Source: Peltaster fructicola
Lineage: Eukaryota > Ascomycota > Dothideomycetes
Reading direction: 5' to 3'
Length of the DNA stretch: 64,000 bases
Assembly: GCA_001592805.2 (NCBI GenBank)
Contig: CP051139.1
Span: 4,340,001 to 4,404,000 of the forward strand
The notes beneath the pieces are model-generated. The model was not told the DNA's origin. It saw nothing but the letters and a program-made list of their open reading frames with translations, and made no database searches. Below are positions 33,125 through 43,499 of the stretch, in pieces (positions within the stretch are counted from its first letter, which is position 1; every line of letters starts with the position of its first letter). The translations under genes were made by a program, and so were the position numbers.

Positions 33125-35071
33125 ATGGACAGTCGTGATGAGCATGCCTTCGTCGTATCACTACACCATCCGGTCTTCTGTGCCAACAACTCTGCATCAT
33201 TCACACCAAGTCCGTTTCTGGTGAGAGAGGACGCAGTGGGCAGAGATGCAGCCGTCATTGGTGGGGATGTGCAGCTCGCTAGTGTCGACGATGATGAAGT
33301 GATGGGCGGTACCTTGATCAATCTCACCAGCGACAACATCGAGAGATCTCGTTATTTATCCGCCGCCTACGATGGCCAGGAATGCCACAACATAGACCGG
33401 TTGCAACATGGGCCTGTGCGACATGTCAACGGTGCACAACAGATGTCTTCGCTTCAGCATCTCCTGAGGACTCGACATGAAGTCCGGGATAATCAGGACC
33501 TTGTCATTGCTGACTCGGACGAGGCTCCTTGGGCGCAAATCGGCGCAGATGGCGGCACTTCTGTCCACGGTGTGTCGCAAACACCTCGTGCTACGTTCAG
33601 CAATTCCCAGGTGATGCACGAATCCGCCGTGGTGGAACTGCGCCTCGAGGAACATAGCCTTGCGCTGACACGGGACTGGCACCAACGGCTGGCGCAGGCA
33701 TCACTGCCAGTGCAGGACATACACCAAGATGCCTTGGCGGTGGATCATCCCAATCGCTTCTATGATGTCTCAGACTTCCTCGACAACTGGGCGGTCATGA
33801 ATCCAAGACTGGAGATCCTTCAGGCACGGCAGCGACGTATCGCAGGTCTTGATCAAGCCCGCAATATCTTCAAGGACGACGCATTGCGGACAGACATACA
33901 AGGCATAGACTGGCTGGGTTTCAAGGTGGCACGTGAAGAGGCATTGGTCGCCAGACAGCAACTCCATCCTCAGCGCATCATCCGCCGAAGCATCTCTCAA
34001 TCGAAGGATCAACAATTTTATAAGTTTCGCTCCTTTCACGCCCGCCATCGAGCGAGCAATGCTCACTACCAGCTTCGCAATGTCCTGGCTGCCTCATCTC
34101 GAGCGAATGTGTTTTACGCCACCGGCTCTACAGTCTCGACGACGAGCCTGGCTGCACCTGGCTTAGAGCAGAAGGTCATGGATTTCAATCGGCCAAGTAG
34201 CACTGCGATGCCTTTCCGCATCACTTGTCTTGCCAGCTCGCCTCAATCGCCAAGTGCTGTGATTGCAGGAGGCTTCAACGGTGAGTATGCCGTCCTGAAT
34301 CTCGACACAGAGTATGCTGTCACGCCGCACGAAGGCTTCGTTTCTCATGCATATGATGGGCTGGTCACGCATGTCCACAGCTATCGCCATAGACACTCTG
34401 GCGGGCTTCGAGCAGCGTTCAGCACGAATGACCGCTGCATACGGACTATGGATGTGGCTACGCTTGGCTTCACCAATGTCTTTCATTACAATCATGCTGT
34501 GAATGCGACCTGCATGTCACCAGATGGCCGGCTACGTCTACTCGTGGGCGATCACTTCGATGCCCTGATTACAGACGCAGAGCAAGGAACGCCGCTTGTT
34601 GCGCTCACTGCACATTCGAAAGAGGCTTTTGCTTGTGCGTGGTCTGCCGACGGCACACTTGCTGCCACTGGTGCACAAGATGGCATGGTTGCGCTCTGGG
34701 ACACTCGAAACTGGTCTCGGCCGCTCGAGAAGCTCAACTGTCTGGATACTTGTGCTCGGTCTGTACACTTCGCCGAAAACAACCGTCTGATCATGGCAGA
34801 GAACGAGGATGTCATCAGCATCTACGACGCGAGGACCATGACTCGGCAGAATGTCCGGTTCTTCGGCAGTATCGCTGGTGTCACACTCCTTGACGGTGGT
34901 CGAGAGATCGTGATTGCGAACTCTGACCAGAGTGTCGGCGGTCTCATGGTGCTAGAGCAGGCTGCGGTCTTGCGGGAAAGTGGTCTAGAGGCATACGACA
35001 ACAGCCTCGCTGTGCTTCAACGGAGGAGGAACGAACGGCTCACAGAGGCTTTCAACGACATCGTGATTTAG
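33125..35071 (+). CDS. WD40-repeat protein
   Basis: A single exon encoding 648 residues from the Met of MDSRDEHAFVV; an in-frame ATG 37 codons upstream (33014) precedes a basic low-complexity stretch and is less likely. The N-terminal half is not recognisable but contains helical segments (about 220-330). From about residue 340 to 620 a beta-propeller is visible: ITCLASSPQSPSAVIAGGFNG, CIRTMDVATLGF, NATCMSPDGRLRLLVGDHFDA, FACAWSADGTLAATGAQDG followed by MVALWDTR, and DVISIYDART. Repeats are diverged. No signal peptide or membrane helix. WD40 proteins are scaffolds; the partner is unknown. It is tail-to-tail with the next gene on the minus strand (102 bases). Confidence 0.85.
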   Translation: MDSRDEHAFVVSLHHPVFCANNSASFTPSPFLVREDAVGRDAAVIGGDVQLASVDDDEVMGGTLINLTSDNIERSRYLSAAYDGQECHNIDRLQHGPVRHVNGAQQMSSLQHLLRTRHEVRDNQDLVIADSDEAPWAQIGADGGTSVHGVSQTPRATFSNSQVMHESAVVELRLEEHSLALTRDWHQRLAQASLPVQDIHQDALAVDHPNRFYDVSDFLDNWAVMNPRLEILQARQRRIAGLDQARNIFKDDALRTDIQGIDWLGFKVAREEALVARQQLHPQRIIRRSISQSKDQQFYKFRSFHARHRASNAHYQLRNVLAASSRANVFYATGSTVSTTSLAAPGLEQKVMDFNRPSSTAMPFRITCLASSPQSPSAVIAGGFNGEYAVLNLDTEYAVTPHEGFVSHAYDGLVTHVHSYRHRHSGGLRAAFSTNDRCIRTMDVATLGFTNVFHYNHAVNATCMSPDGRLRLLVGDHFDALITDAEQGTPLVALTAHSKEAFACAWSADGTLAATGAQDGMVALWDTRNWSRPLEKLNCLDTCARSVHFAENNRLIMAENEDVISIYDARTMTRQNVRFFGSIAGVTLLDGGREIVIANSDQSVGGLMVLEQAAVLRESGLEAYDNSLAVLQRRRNERLTEAFNDIVI

Positions 35072-35173
35072 ATATACCCGAACGTAGATGTAGATGTTGT
35101 ACATTGCACATACCAACTTCCAGGCGAGTGTCTCATCACGCCACAGGTCACCGTTGAGACGGCTCCTAGGCAA

Positions 35174-36051
35174 TCACTTCAGTGCATAGTACTCCACCAC
35201 CTGCTCAATGCCATCCTCATCATCTCGGATCGTTTGGCATGCATCGGCCGCATTGTCCACGCTTGTTCGGAACGCCGTGATAGCATGCGGCTTGTCAAAG
35301 TCCATGTAGACCACATACACTCCTTCATTGTCGTAGTCCTTGCTGTGGATAGCAACGAAAGCATATGGATAGTACTCAGGCGAGCCCTTCTTCTGCTTGC
35401 AATAGTCGATGTGGTGCTTCAAGGTTGCAGAGAGGCTGTTCTGTTTGCGAGTGTCCTGGGATGCGAGTTGCAGAAGGTGTGGAAGATCATCGTTGTCCTC
35501 GTCAGGACCTTGGTCGCCTTCGAGTTGGACGACCAACTTCTCCAGTTGAGCTTCCGGGAGGTCAACGAAGGTGAATACAGCAATTGGAAGGAATTCGGTG
35601 CCTCGCACATCGAAGAACATGCCATCAGGCGCGGCGTCTGGAAGCTGAGCCATCTCACCACGGCGTTCGAGTCGCTGAAGATATGAGAGAATGTGTTATG
35701 TAGGAAGTGAGGGCCGGGATAACGCTCTCAAACCTGTCGCAGCTGCTGTGCAGGCAGTGTTGCCTTACCTGACCCCAGCCAGTTCGCATGAACAAGTTTC
35801 TTCCTTCGGTGACTTCCAGGTACCACGTCACATCGAAGGATCTCTGGGCGACGACATCACCTGTCAGCTACGCTTGTTGTCCGTATGCGAGCGCAACGTA
35901 TCAGCATGTCGCATGCAGGAACGAGGCTTGGAAAGCCTGTATCCATCAGAGTGGAGATGTGTTGCTTCGACTTCAACCTCAGCCTCTCTTCAGTGTAACC
36001 ATCATCACCTAACCGATCCTTTCTCCACTGGTTCGCCGGCATCTGCAGCAT
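35174..36051 (-). CDS. Uncharacterised three-exon protein
   Basis: Not recognised. The 3' exon alone has a Met start (MAQLPDAAPDG at 35653), but protein-like sequence continues upstream through introns, so I extend it. Exons: 35674-35174 (secure frame), 35867-35769 (LTGDVVAQRSFDVTWYLEV, EGRNLFMRTGWGQ; GTAAGG donor, secure), and 36051-35923 (GDDGYTEERLRLKSKQHIS, DTGFPSL; its donor GTTCCT is weak). Together these give 242 residues. The mixture of alternating hydrophobic strands and helices suggests a compact soluble globular domain, and there is no signal peptide. An even earlier exon is possible. It is divergent from the nuclease gene. Confidence 0.55.
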
Positions 36052-36675
36052 CAAGGTCGATCCAGGACCGCCTATTAGCTCGGTGCCTGGTTTCGATTCT
36101 CGTCGAAGGTTCTGACGGCGGCAAGAACCATGCCACCAGAGTTCGAGCATAAGCATCTCTGTCATCACCGAAATGCCTCATAGCACACATCTTACACCAT
36201 AGCATCAATTAGCGATCATCCAGAGGGTTTATGCTGCCAGTCATAATCCTTGTACGAACATTCAGCTCGCGAGGGGACTGCAAGACTATCGTGCGAACGA
36301 GAAGTTTGGAATTTCGGAGCAGACATCCATTCTTCGATTGAAACGAAGCCAAATCCTGTGTCAGCAGTCAGCACGAAACATCAGACCATTACGATGACAA
36401 CAAGTCTCCATAGTCGTACAAATCAGGAAGGTCAGCTCGATCCTTTCACTCCCAAAGCCTTGCTATTTGCGCAGACGAGGCATTCATGGCGTACAGACAT
36501 CGAGATCTCGCATGCCAAGGATCACTCGACTTCAGCCTCTGCGAGGTTACAGTGCAGGGGTGAATACACCATGAAAAGAGGCAAGAGAAAGGGTATAAGT
36601 ATGATCGTTCCATTGTCTTTCGAGTAACTCAGTATCACTTTCTCGACAGCACATTCAAACCAGAAGTCCTTCATT
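36052..36675. promoter_or_regulatory. Promoter region of the secreted nuclease gene
   Basis: A 624-base interval between divergent starts. A TATAAG at 36594-36599 lies 77 bases upstream of the nuclease start codon and is a credible TATA box; the leader after it is pyrimidine-rich. No coding feature is seen in the rest. Confidence 0.45.
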
Positions 36676-37673
36676 ATGCAGCCAAAGATCACAGTCGCGC
36701 TCGTCTCGGCGCTTTCCCTTCTTTCCACCTCCTCTGCTCTTCCGAGTGCAGAAGGCAATGCACTCCAGCCAAGGGCAAACCCAAACAACATCATGATGTT
36801 TGATTGTACCGACTACAAGGGCAGGACGCTGAAGGATCTTTGCATGAGCATGTGCTTTGGTGAGTATGCTGAGTGGTCATATCGAACCATGCCACTGACT
36901 GCTTTTGCCAGGCTCTTTCTGCGCAGGAAACGGACAGAGTCTCGTCTGGGATAATGCCAGTGATTCCATCCAGCGCTCTCGTGCTCGTGACGCCGGCTGC
37001 CGACCAACTCCAAACCGTTGTGCAAAGTCGCCATATGGCAAGAACTACCAATGCGACGAGTTCCCATTCAAGTCCGTCAAGGACACCCGTGGCACCCGTG
37101 TCAATCGATGTGTGCCAAAGAAGCAGAACCAAGGTGAGTCCTGCATAGCAATCGTTCAATGCCAGCTAACATTCGCCAGACCAAGCCCAGATCGTCAAGG
37201 CTTTCTATGGCAAGAACGGATACTGCAAGGCCAAGGCACCATGCAGCTACACCACTGGCTACGAGAACTCCGGCAACATCAAGTACTGCAACAAGAAGAC
37301 CTGCAAGAATGACGGCAACGAGTACACCAAGGGCGACAAGAAGTTCAGCAAGCGTGACGATGATGATCAGCTTGTCGATGAGCTGTTCTCATCTGGAAAC
37401 GCTACCACCATCAGCTGGCCAACTCGCTTCAAGACAGCTCAGGGTACTGAGGTCAACATTGCTCAGGGTGCTCAGATCGGAGATATTGCTCACCGCATGA
37501 TCATCAAGGATGAGACTGCCTGGGATGCATACATCGAGAAGCTCATCGCTGCTGAGGATGCTATGACTGAGGACGAGTACTGGCAAGCTCAAGCTGCTCC
37601 TGCTGATGACGAGCTGTACTCCCTTATCGACATTGAGCAGACCACCATCACCGAGGTCCTCCCAGATTACTAG
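36676..37673 (+). CDS. Secreted NucA/NucB-type deoxyribonuclease domain protein
   Basis: Exons 36676-36859, 36912-37133 and 37180-37673 (GTGAGT donors) give 299 residues. A signal peptide covers about 1-21 (ends STSSALPSA). After QPR at 31-33 a cysteine-rich domain begins: CTDY, LCMSMCFGSFC, then SIQRSRARDAGC and the family hallmark CDEFPFKSVKD at about 109-119, which includes the acidic pair expected at the metal-dependent active site of NucB nucleases, followed by RVNRCVP. Further cysteines at 151-177 suggest disulphides. A Lys-Arg pair at 193-194 is followed by DDDDQ and an acidic 105-residue tail. A secreted DNase acting outside the cell is the inferred role; the tail could be a propeptide cut by kexin. 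Confidence 0.8.
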
Positions 37674-37851
37674 GCGTGTCCTTGTTGTATTCATAAGTGC
37701 TCGAACGCATACCATAGCATATCTTGGCTGATACAATCCTACAACCCACATTCATTACGAGATAACTTGTGTCCGCGTGTCAAAGCGATTGCCTCTTGTT
37801 ACATGATACCTCGTACATCTATTCGTCGTGAACTATATCTACACCAGTATA

Positions 37852-39171
37852 CTACATATCGAGGGCTACATCACCACCATCCGGTAGTTGTGCAACCACA
37901 TTCTCTACGAGCTCGATCAGCTGATCGATATCAGGCCTCTCAGCCGGCTCGACCATTAGACATCGTCGCACGACGTCCTTGACGGGCTCAGAAATAGCAT
38001 CCTCCTTCTTAGGCTTGTTCTCATCATCCACAACTCGTTGTTTTCCACGCTTGGCCTCTGCAGGGCCTTCGTCTGGAAATCTCCAGTCGCCGCCAAGTAT
38101 GCAAAGCGACAGCGATCCTCCAGTCTCTTCAGATCGTGCCTCGAACGGCGACTTGCCAACCAGGCAAGCATAGAGCGTACAGCCGAGTGACCATATATCC
38201 ACCTTGGTGTCGATAGTTGTGCCTGTCTTCACATCGAACAGTTCTGGCGCTCGATATGGCATTGTGCTGTGTTCAGCAGCTTGATCTTGAACCTGCAGTG
38301 CCAGTGCTCTGCTTGTGATCGGTGTGGGAGTCGGCGCCAGACTACCAAGATCCATCACTACCGGGGAGTTGCCAGCATCTGATATCATGATGTTGCCCGG
38401 CTTGAGATCTCTGTGCGCATAAGCACGTATCGCACCCTCCGGCACACCGGCTTGAGATGCCGTCACTTCTCCCTCAGCAATCAGTGGTGCGTTTTCGATG
38501 TCATCTTCGTCACCCGTCTGTTGCCGTCTTCGCTTCGATGTGTTCGCCTGATGTGAAACTTCATCTTCTGCTTCGAGGTCTGCATCCGCTGCCTCTTGTC
38601 TGACCTTTTTGGCTTTTCTTCGGGCATTCGTTGCTTCTCTCGCTGACTGTCCATCAGGTATGCGGTACTGGTGCATGGCTTTGAGTGCTCGACAGACTCC
38701 CAAGAACAAGACCATCAGCCTACGCTCCGGAAAGTGAGCTCGATTGACGAGATTGGCATTGATCGCATCCTGGAGATTTCCGCGTCGGTAGTATGGTAGG
38801 AGTATGTAGACAGTTTTGCTGCCAGGGTCTGCTCCGCGCTCGGTGTGCACTTCGTGGTCGATGGCATGAATGATGTTCGGGTGCGGCGTAAAGAGACTGT
38901 ATGCTTCCACCTCCTTCAAGGCCTGTGCGACCGACTCCTGGCCAAATGGACATCGTATCTTCTTGAGCGCATAAAGTGTAGGGTCTCCAGGCGACTGGAC
39001 GAGGTAGACGTATGAGAAACCACCCTCTCCTAGCAAACGGAGGATCTTGAATGAGCGGCCATTGATACGGAGAGATGGGTTTGACGGGAAGCAGTTGAAG
39101 CAGTTCGTCAGGCTCCACAGAGCATCAAGAGCGTATGAGGTGAGGTATGAGAGGGTGGATGGCTGCGACAT
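37852..39171 (-). CDS. env7: STK16/ENV7-type serine/threonine kinase
   Basis: A single exon of 439 residues starting at MSQPSTLSY; an earlier TTG in frame is not used. The kinase domain starts at about 40: glycine loop LGEGGFSYVYLV, lysine in ALKKI, catalytic loop HRDLKPGNIMI, metal site VMDLGS (DLG instead of DFG, which is normal in this NAK/STK16 branch), and TMPYRAPELF with SLGCTLYACLVGKSPFE later. A hydrophilic insert of about 70 residues (KKVRQEA, KRRRQQTGDEDD) splits the lobe between helix E and the catalytic loop. An N-terminal CFNCF motif supplies palmitoylation sites, as in yeast Env7, which acts at the vacuole membrane and restrains vacuole fusion. Its 3' end faces that of the nuclease gene. 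Confidence 0.9.
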   Translation of the reverse strand: MSQPSTLSYLTSYALDALWSLTNCFNCFPSNPSLRINGRSFKILRLLGEGGFSYVYLVQSPGDPTLYALKKIRCPFGQESVAQALKEVEAYSLFTPHPNIIHAIDHEVHTERGADPGSKTVYILLPYYRRGNLQDAINANLVNRAHFPERRLMVLFLGVCRALKAMHQYRIPDGQSAREATNARRKAKKVRQEAADADLEAEDEVSHQANTSKRRRQQTGDEDDIENAPLIAEGEVTASQAGVPEGAIRAYAHRDLKPGNIMISDAGNSPVVMDLGSLAPTPTPITSRALALQVQDQAAEHSTMPYRAPELFDVKTGTTIDTKVDIWSLGCTLYACLVGKSPFEARSEETGGSLSLCILGGDWRFPDEGPAEAKRGKQRVVDDENKPKKEDAISEPVKDVVRRCLMVEPAERPDIDQLIELVENVVAQLPDGGDVALDM

Positions 39172-39610
39172 GGTCGGCGCTGACAAAGCGTTAGAGCAGG
39201 ACCTGTGTGTCGCTCGTGCGTAGATTATAGAGAACCTGGATCGTTGAAGGTTCCTGCAGTGTTTTGAGCAAGGCTCAAGGAAGATGGACGATTGGCGTAG
39301 ATGTCATTGTCGCAAAGGAGAAGCTCTGGTAATATGAAGCTCGGGCCAGGATCACCAAGTGACGTCTCTACCGTGTTTTCAATACATCCCATCTGAGTAC
39401 AATTCTAAGATATTCGTAGCGAGAACAACACCTCTAGGTCAATGCACATATGCATTTATAGGTTATGTACTCGTGACAAAATCACTTGTAGCCACCGGGA
39501 GCAATTAAGGGTACAGTTGCATATGTACAAACATTGACCATTTACACCTTGAAGCCTCAAGGGATCTCCCACGCCATGCAAGCAAATCTTTTCAAATGAT
39601 TGTGAGACCA
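39172..39610. other. Kinase promoter and chitin synthase 3' flank
   Basis: A 439-base AT-richer interval between two minus-strand genes. It must include the kinase promoter and the chitin synthase poly(A) region. No coding or repeat signal. Confidence 0.5.
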
Positions 39611-42600
39611 TCAAGGATAGTCCGAGTAAGTCGTTTCCGAGTAGCCTAAGTTGCTAGGCTGTCGCGTGTGGGTGCGTTGGTTGTAATAGTCCTGATTGCC
39701 AACCATAGTTGGGGTACCATGCTGAGAGTATGGTCCCTGGCTGGCGGTGTTGTTGGTCCAGGCTGGCGATCGCAGCCTGCGTTCTTGCTCGAAGTCGCCC
39801 CATCTCTTCATGGTGATCTTGCTCGAGTCGAATTCTCCATCGCCGCCGTGACCAGCACGATCGGCTTTGGCGTTTTCGCCAGCAGCCTTGCGAGTGTCAC
39901 CCCATGAGAAGTCGTCGAAGTGCCAGAATGCGTATGCTGGGAGGACTAAGTTCCAGATTGGAAGTGACAGCAGATAGATCAACATCCAGAGGACATAGAC
40001 CGGTCGATGAGCCGTGATGATGATAAGGACACCAGGCAGACCAAGGATGAGTAAGAGCAGGACAAGTGGAATGACTGGCGCTTCAGTGTGCGTTATACCA
40101 GCCTTGATACCGAGAGCCACTGTAACGATGTTAGTGATGATCACATTAGATTCGAGGAAAACACTCACAGACATAGACCGTGAAACTGATGGCGGCTGGC
40201 AGGACCAAAGTACCGATCAGCTCAATGAACACCACGAACTGCATACTGAAACAGAACGTGCCGCACAGGTCTCGAACAAGAACCAGCTCCATGAGATTGT
40301 GAACAGTCGAGTTGATCCATCGTCGACGCTGCGAGAGCAGAACCTTGAAAGTATCTGGGACGGTAGTCTTGCAGACAGCTTGAGGGACGAAGACCTGCTT
40401 ACGCTTGGGGAAGGTCTTGAGCATGAGTGTCGACAGGTATCGATCTTCACCAAGGAGAAGCAAGTTCTTCTTGTGGAGAGTGTCAACGACGTTCTCAGAG
40501 TAGTGCTCGACAATATCCGGGTTGGCGAGAATTGGTACCCAGTAGTTCTGACCACCCTTTGGCGTCTTGATGCGGTACATGCAGAAACATCCAGGAAGAC
40601 AAGTGACACCACCGAACACACTCTCGAAAGACTTGCTCAAGTGGTGGGAGATGAAGTACTCGAAGACCTGGATCATGGAGACCCAACTCTGCGCCTTGTT
40701 GGCAATCTTCGTCTCACCACACAGACCCATGATCTCTGGGTCCTTGACCATGGCGCTGACCATGTGTGTGAGAGAGTCAGGGAAGACCTTGGTGTCAGCG
40801 TCAACCATGAGAACGATTTCGTAGAAGTCGGGTGATATGCCAGTGATCTTCCAGATGCCATTGAACATTTCGAACTCCAGCTCGGTCATACGCTCGTCGA
40901 ACATGACCTTCTGAAGGAAGGACATGAGGATGATCTGAGAATCACGCTTGCCGCGATTACCAGGCTTAGCTTGGCCCTTCTCTGCTGGTGTGCCACACTT
41001 GACGATGACGATCATTGGAACGCGCTGTTGCTTCTCTACAGGAATGATTGAGTCGGCACCATAGTCGTAGAAGCCAGCGTAGACCTTGGCCATGTTGTGA
41101 CGCTTCGAACCAGAGGCGACTGCGACGTAGGAGAATGGAGCGACTTCGTCAGGAAGGATGGTGTGGTCGCGCATCATGCTCAAACATGCGTCTGGTGTTG
41201 ACATGCTCTCACCTTTACCCTTGATGAGACCGTCACAGACGACAAACATAAGCTTGTGGCTGTTTGGATAGTCGGTCATGGCGACAGAGTCAAGCGTCGT
41301 GCGGATACCTTCAGGACCTTCAGAGTAAGCAGTGACCAAGCAGATAGTGTGGGCGAGAGGGAAGCCGAATGGCTGCCACTCTGGAGGTGGTTGTGGAACC
41401 ACAGATTCGTGGATGAAGCCTTGCGGCCCGGATGTCTCCTCAGATGGCATGACGCTATAGCGGTCGGTCTTAGACATAACCATGCTTGATCGATCTTCCG
41501 CCATACTCTGCTTCTCTCCGAGCAGTAGATTACTCTCAGATCGATTGCCGTATCCAGAAATAAGTCGAGCACCGCTGCTCGCCATCGTAGTCGGTGGTGG
41601 TCTGTTCTTTGCGAGTGCTCGGTCCATGGCATATGGGCTGGTAAATCTGCTGGTTGTAGGCAAAAAGGAAGTACGTCGGCCTGAGCTGTTGCTTGCACCA
41701 GATGCGGGATCAGTGATCTTTGGTGGTGGACGGTAGATATCCTCTGTCCAATCCTCGATCTGCTGAGCACGCTTCTTGGAGCTACTAGACATGCTGGTCT
41801 TGTCGGCAGCATATCTGCGGCAGAGGAACCATTGGAAAAGCAGCGCAAGAGCGAACTTTGTGACCACGATGGCCAAGATGAAGATCAAGGAGACGTAAAG
41901 GACGACCTGTGAAGCGATGCAGCCAACAGTCTCGGTATCGACTGAACCAACTCTGATGATCTCCTGGAAGCACTGTGCTACTTGCTTGTATTGTGGATTG
42001 CCACTGAAAGCAACGGTCACATCAGTGCCACGAATGTCCTGGTTCGTACGAATGGCGTCGAAACTGGATGGATAAGACACCTGTGTCGTGTTGAACCAGG
42101 CAAGCAGGTCCAAATCGAGGACGTCTCCAGAGTAGACCACGAGGTTTCGACTCTTGTTCTTGACATCGTCCCAGGTGTAGTAGACGTCACCAGAGCCTTG
42201 GAGACCATAAAAGTCACTTCTTGCCTGGTTGGAAGTGTGACAGCTGTAGCCGAGATAGTATGGCATACTCTTGTTTGGCGCAGTTGAGCCGTCCTGGGCA
42301 TATAAGTTGCAAGGGAAATACCAAGCAAGGTTGCCAGAGCTGTCGGTAGGCACATCGGAGTTCTTCGCTGCAGTGATCAGACCTTTGCACTTGCCATTCA
42401 CGTTCTGGAACATGAAACTACCATCGTAGCCACCATTGCCACCATTCTGTGTGTTGAGATCGAAGAGCACGTTGGCACCTGAAGGTACTCCACGAGCGAG
42501 AGGATGCGTCGATCTGGTCAAGTCGTATGCCTGACCGTGAAAGATCATGTACCCTTTACCGACTTGGTTGACCCGCAGACGCAGTGGACCGCCCTGGGAA

Positions 42601-43499
42601 CATACGGTAATGGTAAAACCGAAAGTCAAGTATCCGACAAGAGCACAGATCGCAAGAATAATGCTAATCAAGCCCATCTTCTCTCGCCATGCTCGCTGCT
42701 GCTCTTTCTGAACCTTGCCCATGCATCGAAGGATCGGGTTGGGCATCCAGAAGGTGATGAGGTGGCAGTAGGTGCTCCATAGAGTGATCGCGCCTGGCGT
42801 CTCTTCGATCCGCCTACGTTTTTGATCGTGTGTCTCGTTGCCAGTACCCTTTCTCGAGAGCTTGTTCAGCTTCTTGCTCGGCTGCTTCAGCAGTTTCTTC
42901 TCATCGTGAAGTGGGACATCTGGCTTCAATTCAGCCGACTCGGAGCTGAGTGTTGCAATATCCTCCTCAAGCTGTGGGTCGTTGCCAGTCGAGGATGGCA
43001 TGACATTCATGTTCTGCGCATGTCTGCGGTAATAATAATTGGGATCATCAGGATTCTGTCGTCGACGCTCCGGTTTGATCAAGCTCTTCTTCCTCGACAA
43101 ATCCTCCGTCTTTCGAGCGGGAGCGCTCAGCATAGATGCATTCATCATCGGATCACGATCGCCAATGACCGAGTAAGGAGAGGTGGCAGGCTGGGTATCA
43201 GCGAAGACGTTCTTTTCGACAACTGGTCGTGACTGTGCTTGTCGTGAGGAGCTACGTCTGCGACGTCCACTGACTGGCTCGTCGACACCACGATAGCTAG
43301 TATGACTGGAGCGTCGTGCGTGGCGAACAGCTTCTGGCGAGCGTGGTGACCGAGCGTCAGGCTGTGAAGGGCGACGTTCTCGTGTCGCAGAGCTGCGACG
43401 TTGTGATGAGTGGCGTCTGGTGCGTTGGGAGTCGCGATGCGGATCTCTCGTTCGCTGAGAGGAAGGGTCTGGCCGCGAAGGCATGTTGCTGGAAGACAT
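39611..43499 (-). CDS. Class IV chitin synthase
   Basis: Plasma-membrane processive glycosyltransferase polymerising UDP-GlcNAc into wall chitin. Exons 43499-40169 and 40119-39611 (49-base GTGAGT...ACAG intron) give 1279 residues. The start is the ATG of [10 protein letters not shown]; an upstream TTG is rejected. About 200 disordered Ser/Arg-rich residues precede two membrane segments ([20 protein letters not shown], then a second at about 560), with a cytochrome-b5-like extracellular part between. The catalytic core has the [12 protein letters not shown] and GEDRYL motifs, and [12 protein letters not shown] at about 1057. C-terminal membrane segments follow in both exons ([32 protein letters not shown]). 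No myosin motor is attached, so it belongs with the yeast Chs3-like class IV. It faces a Sel1 activator gene across 2 kb. Confidence 0.94.

Noticed and set aside
40014-40835. 273-codon frame antisense to the chitin synthase
   Set aside because: It mirrors the conserved catalytic region, and the composition is that of a complementary shadow.
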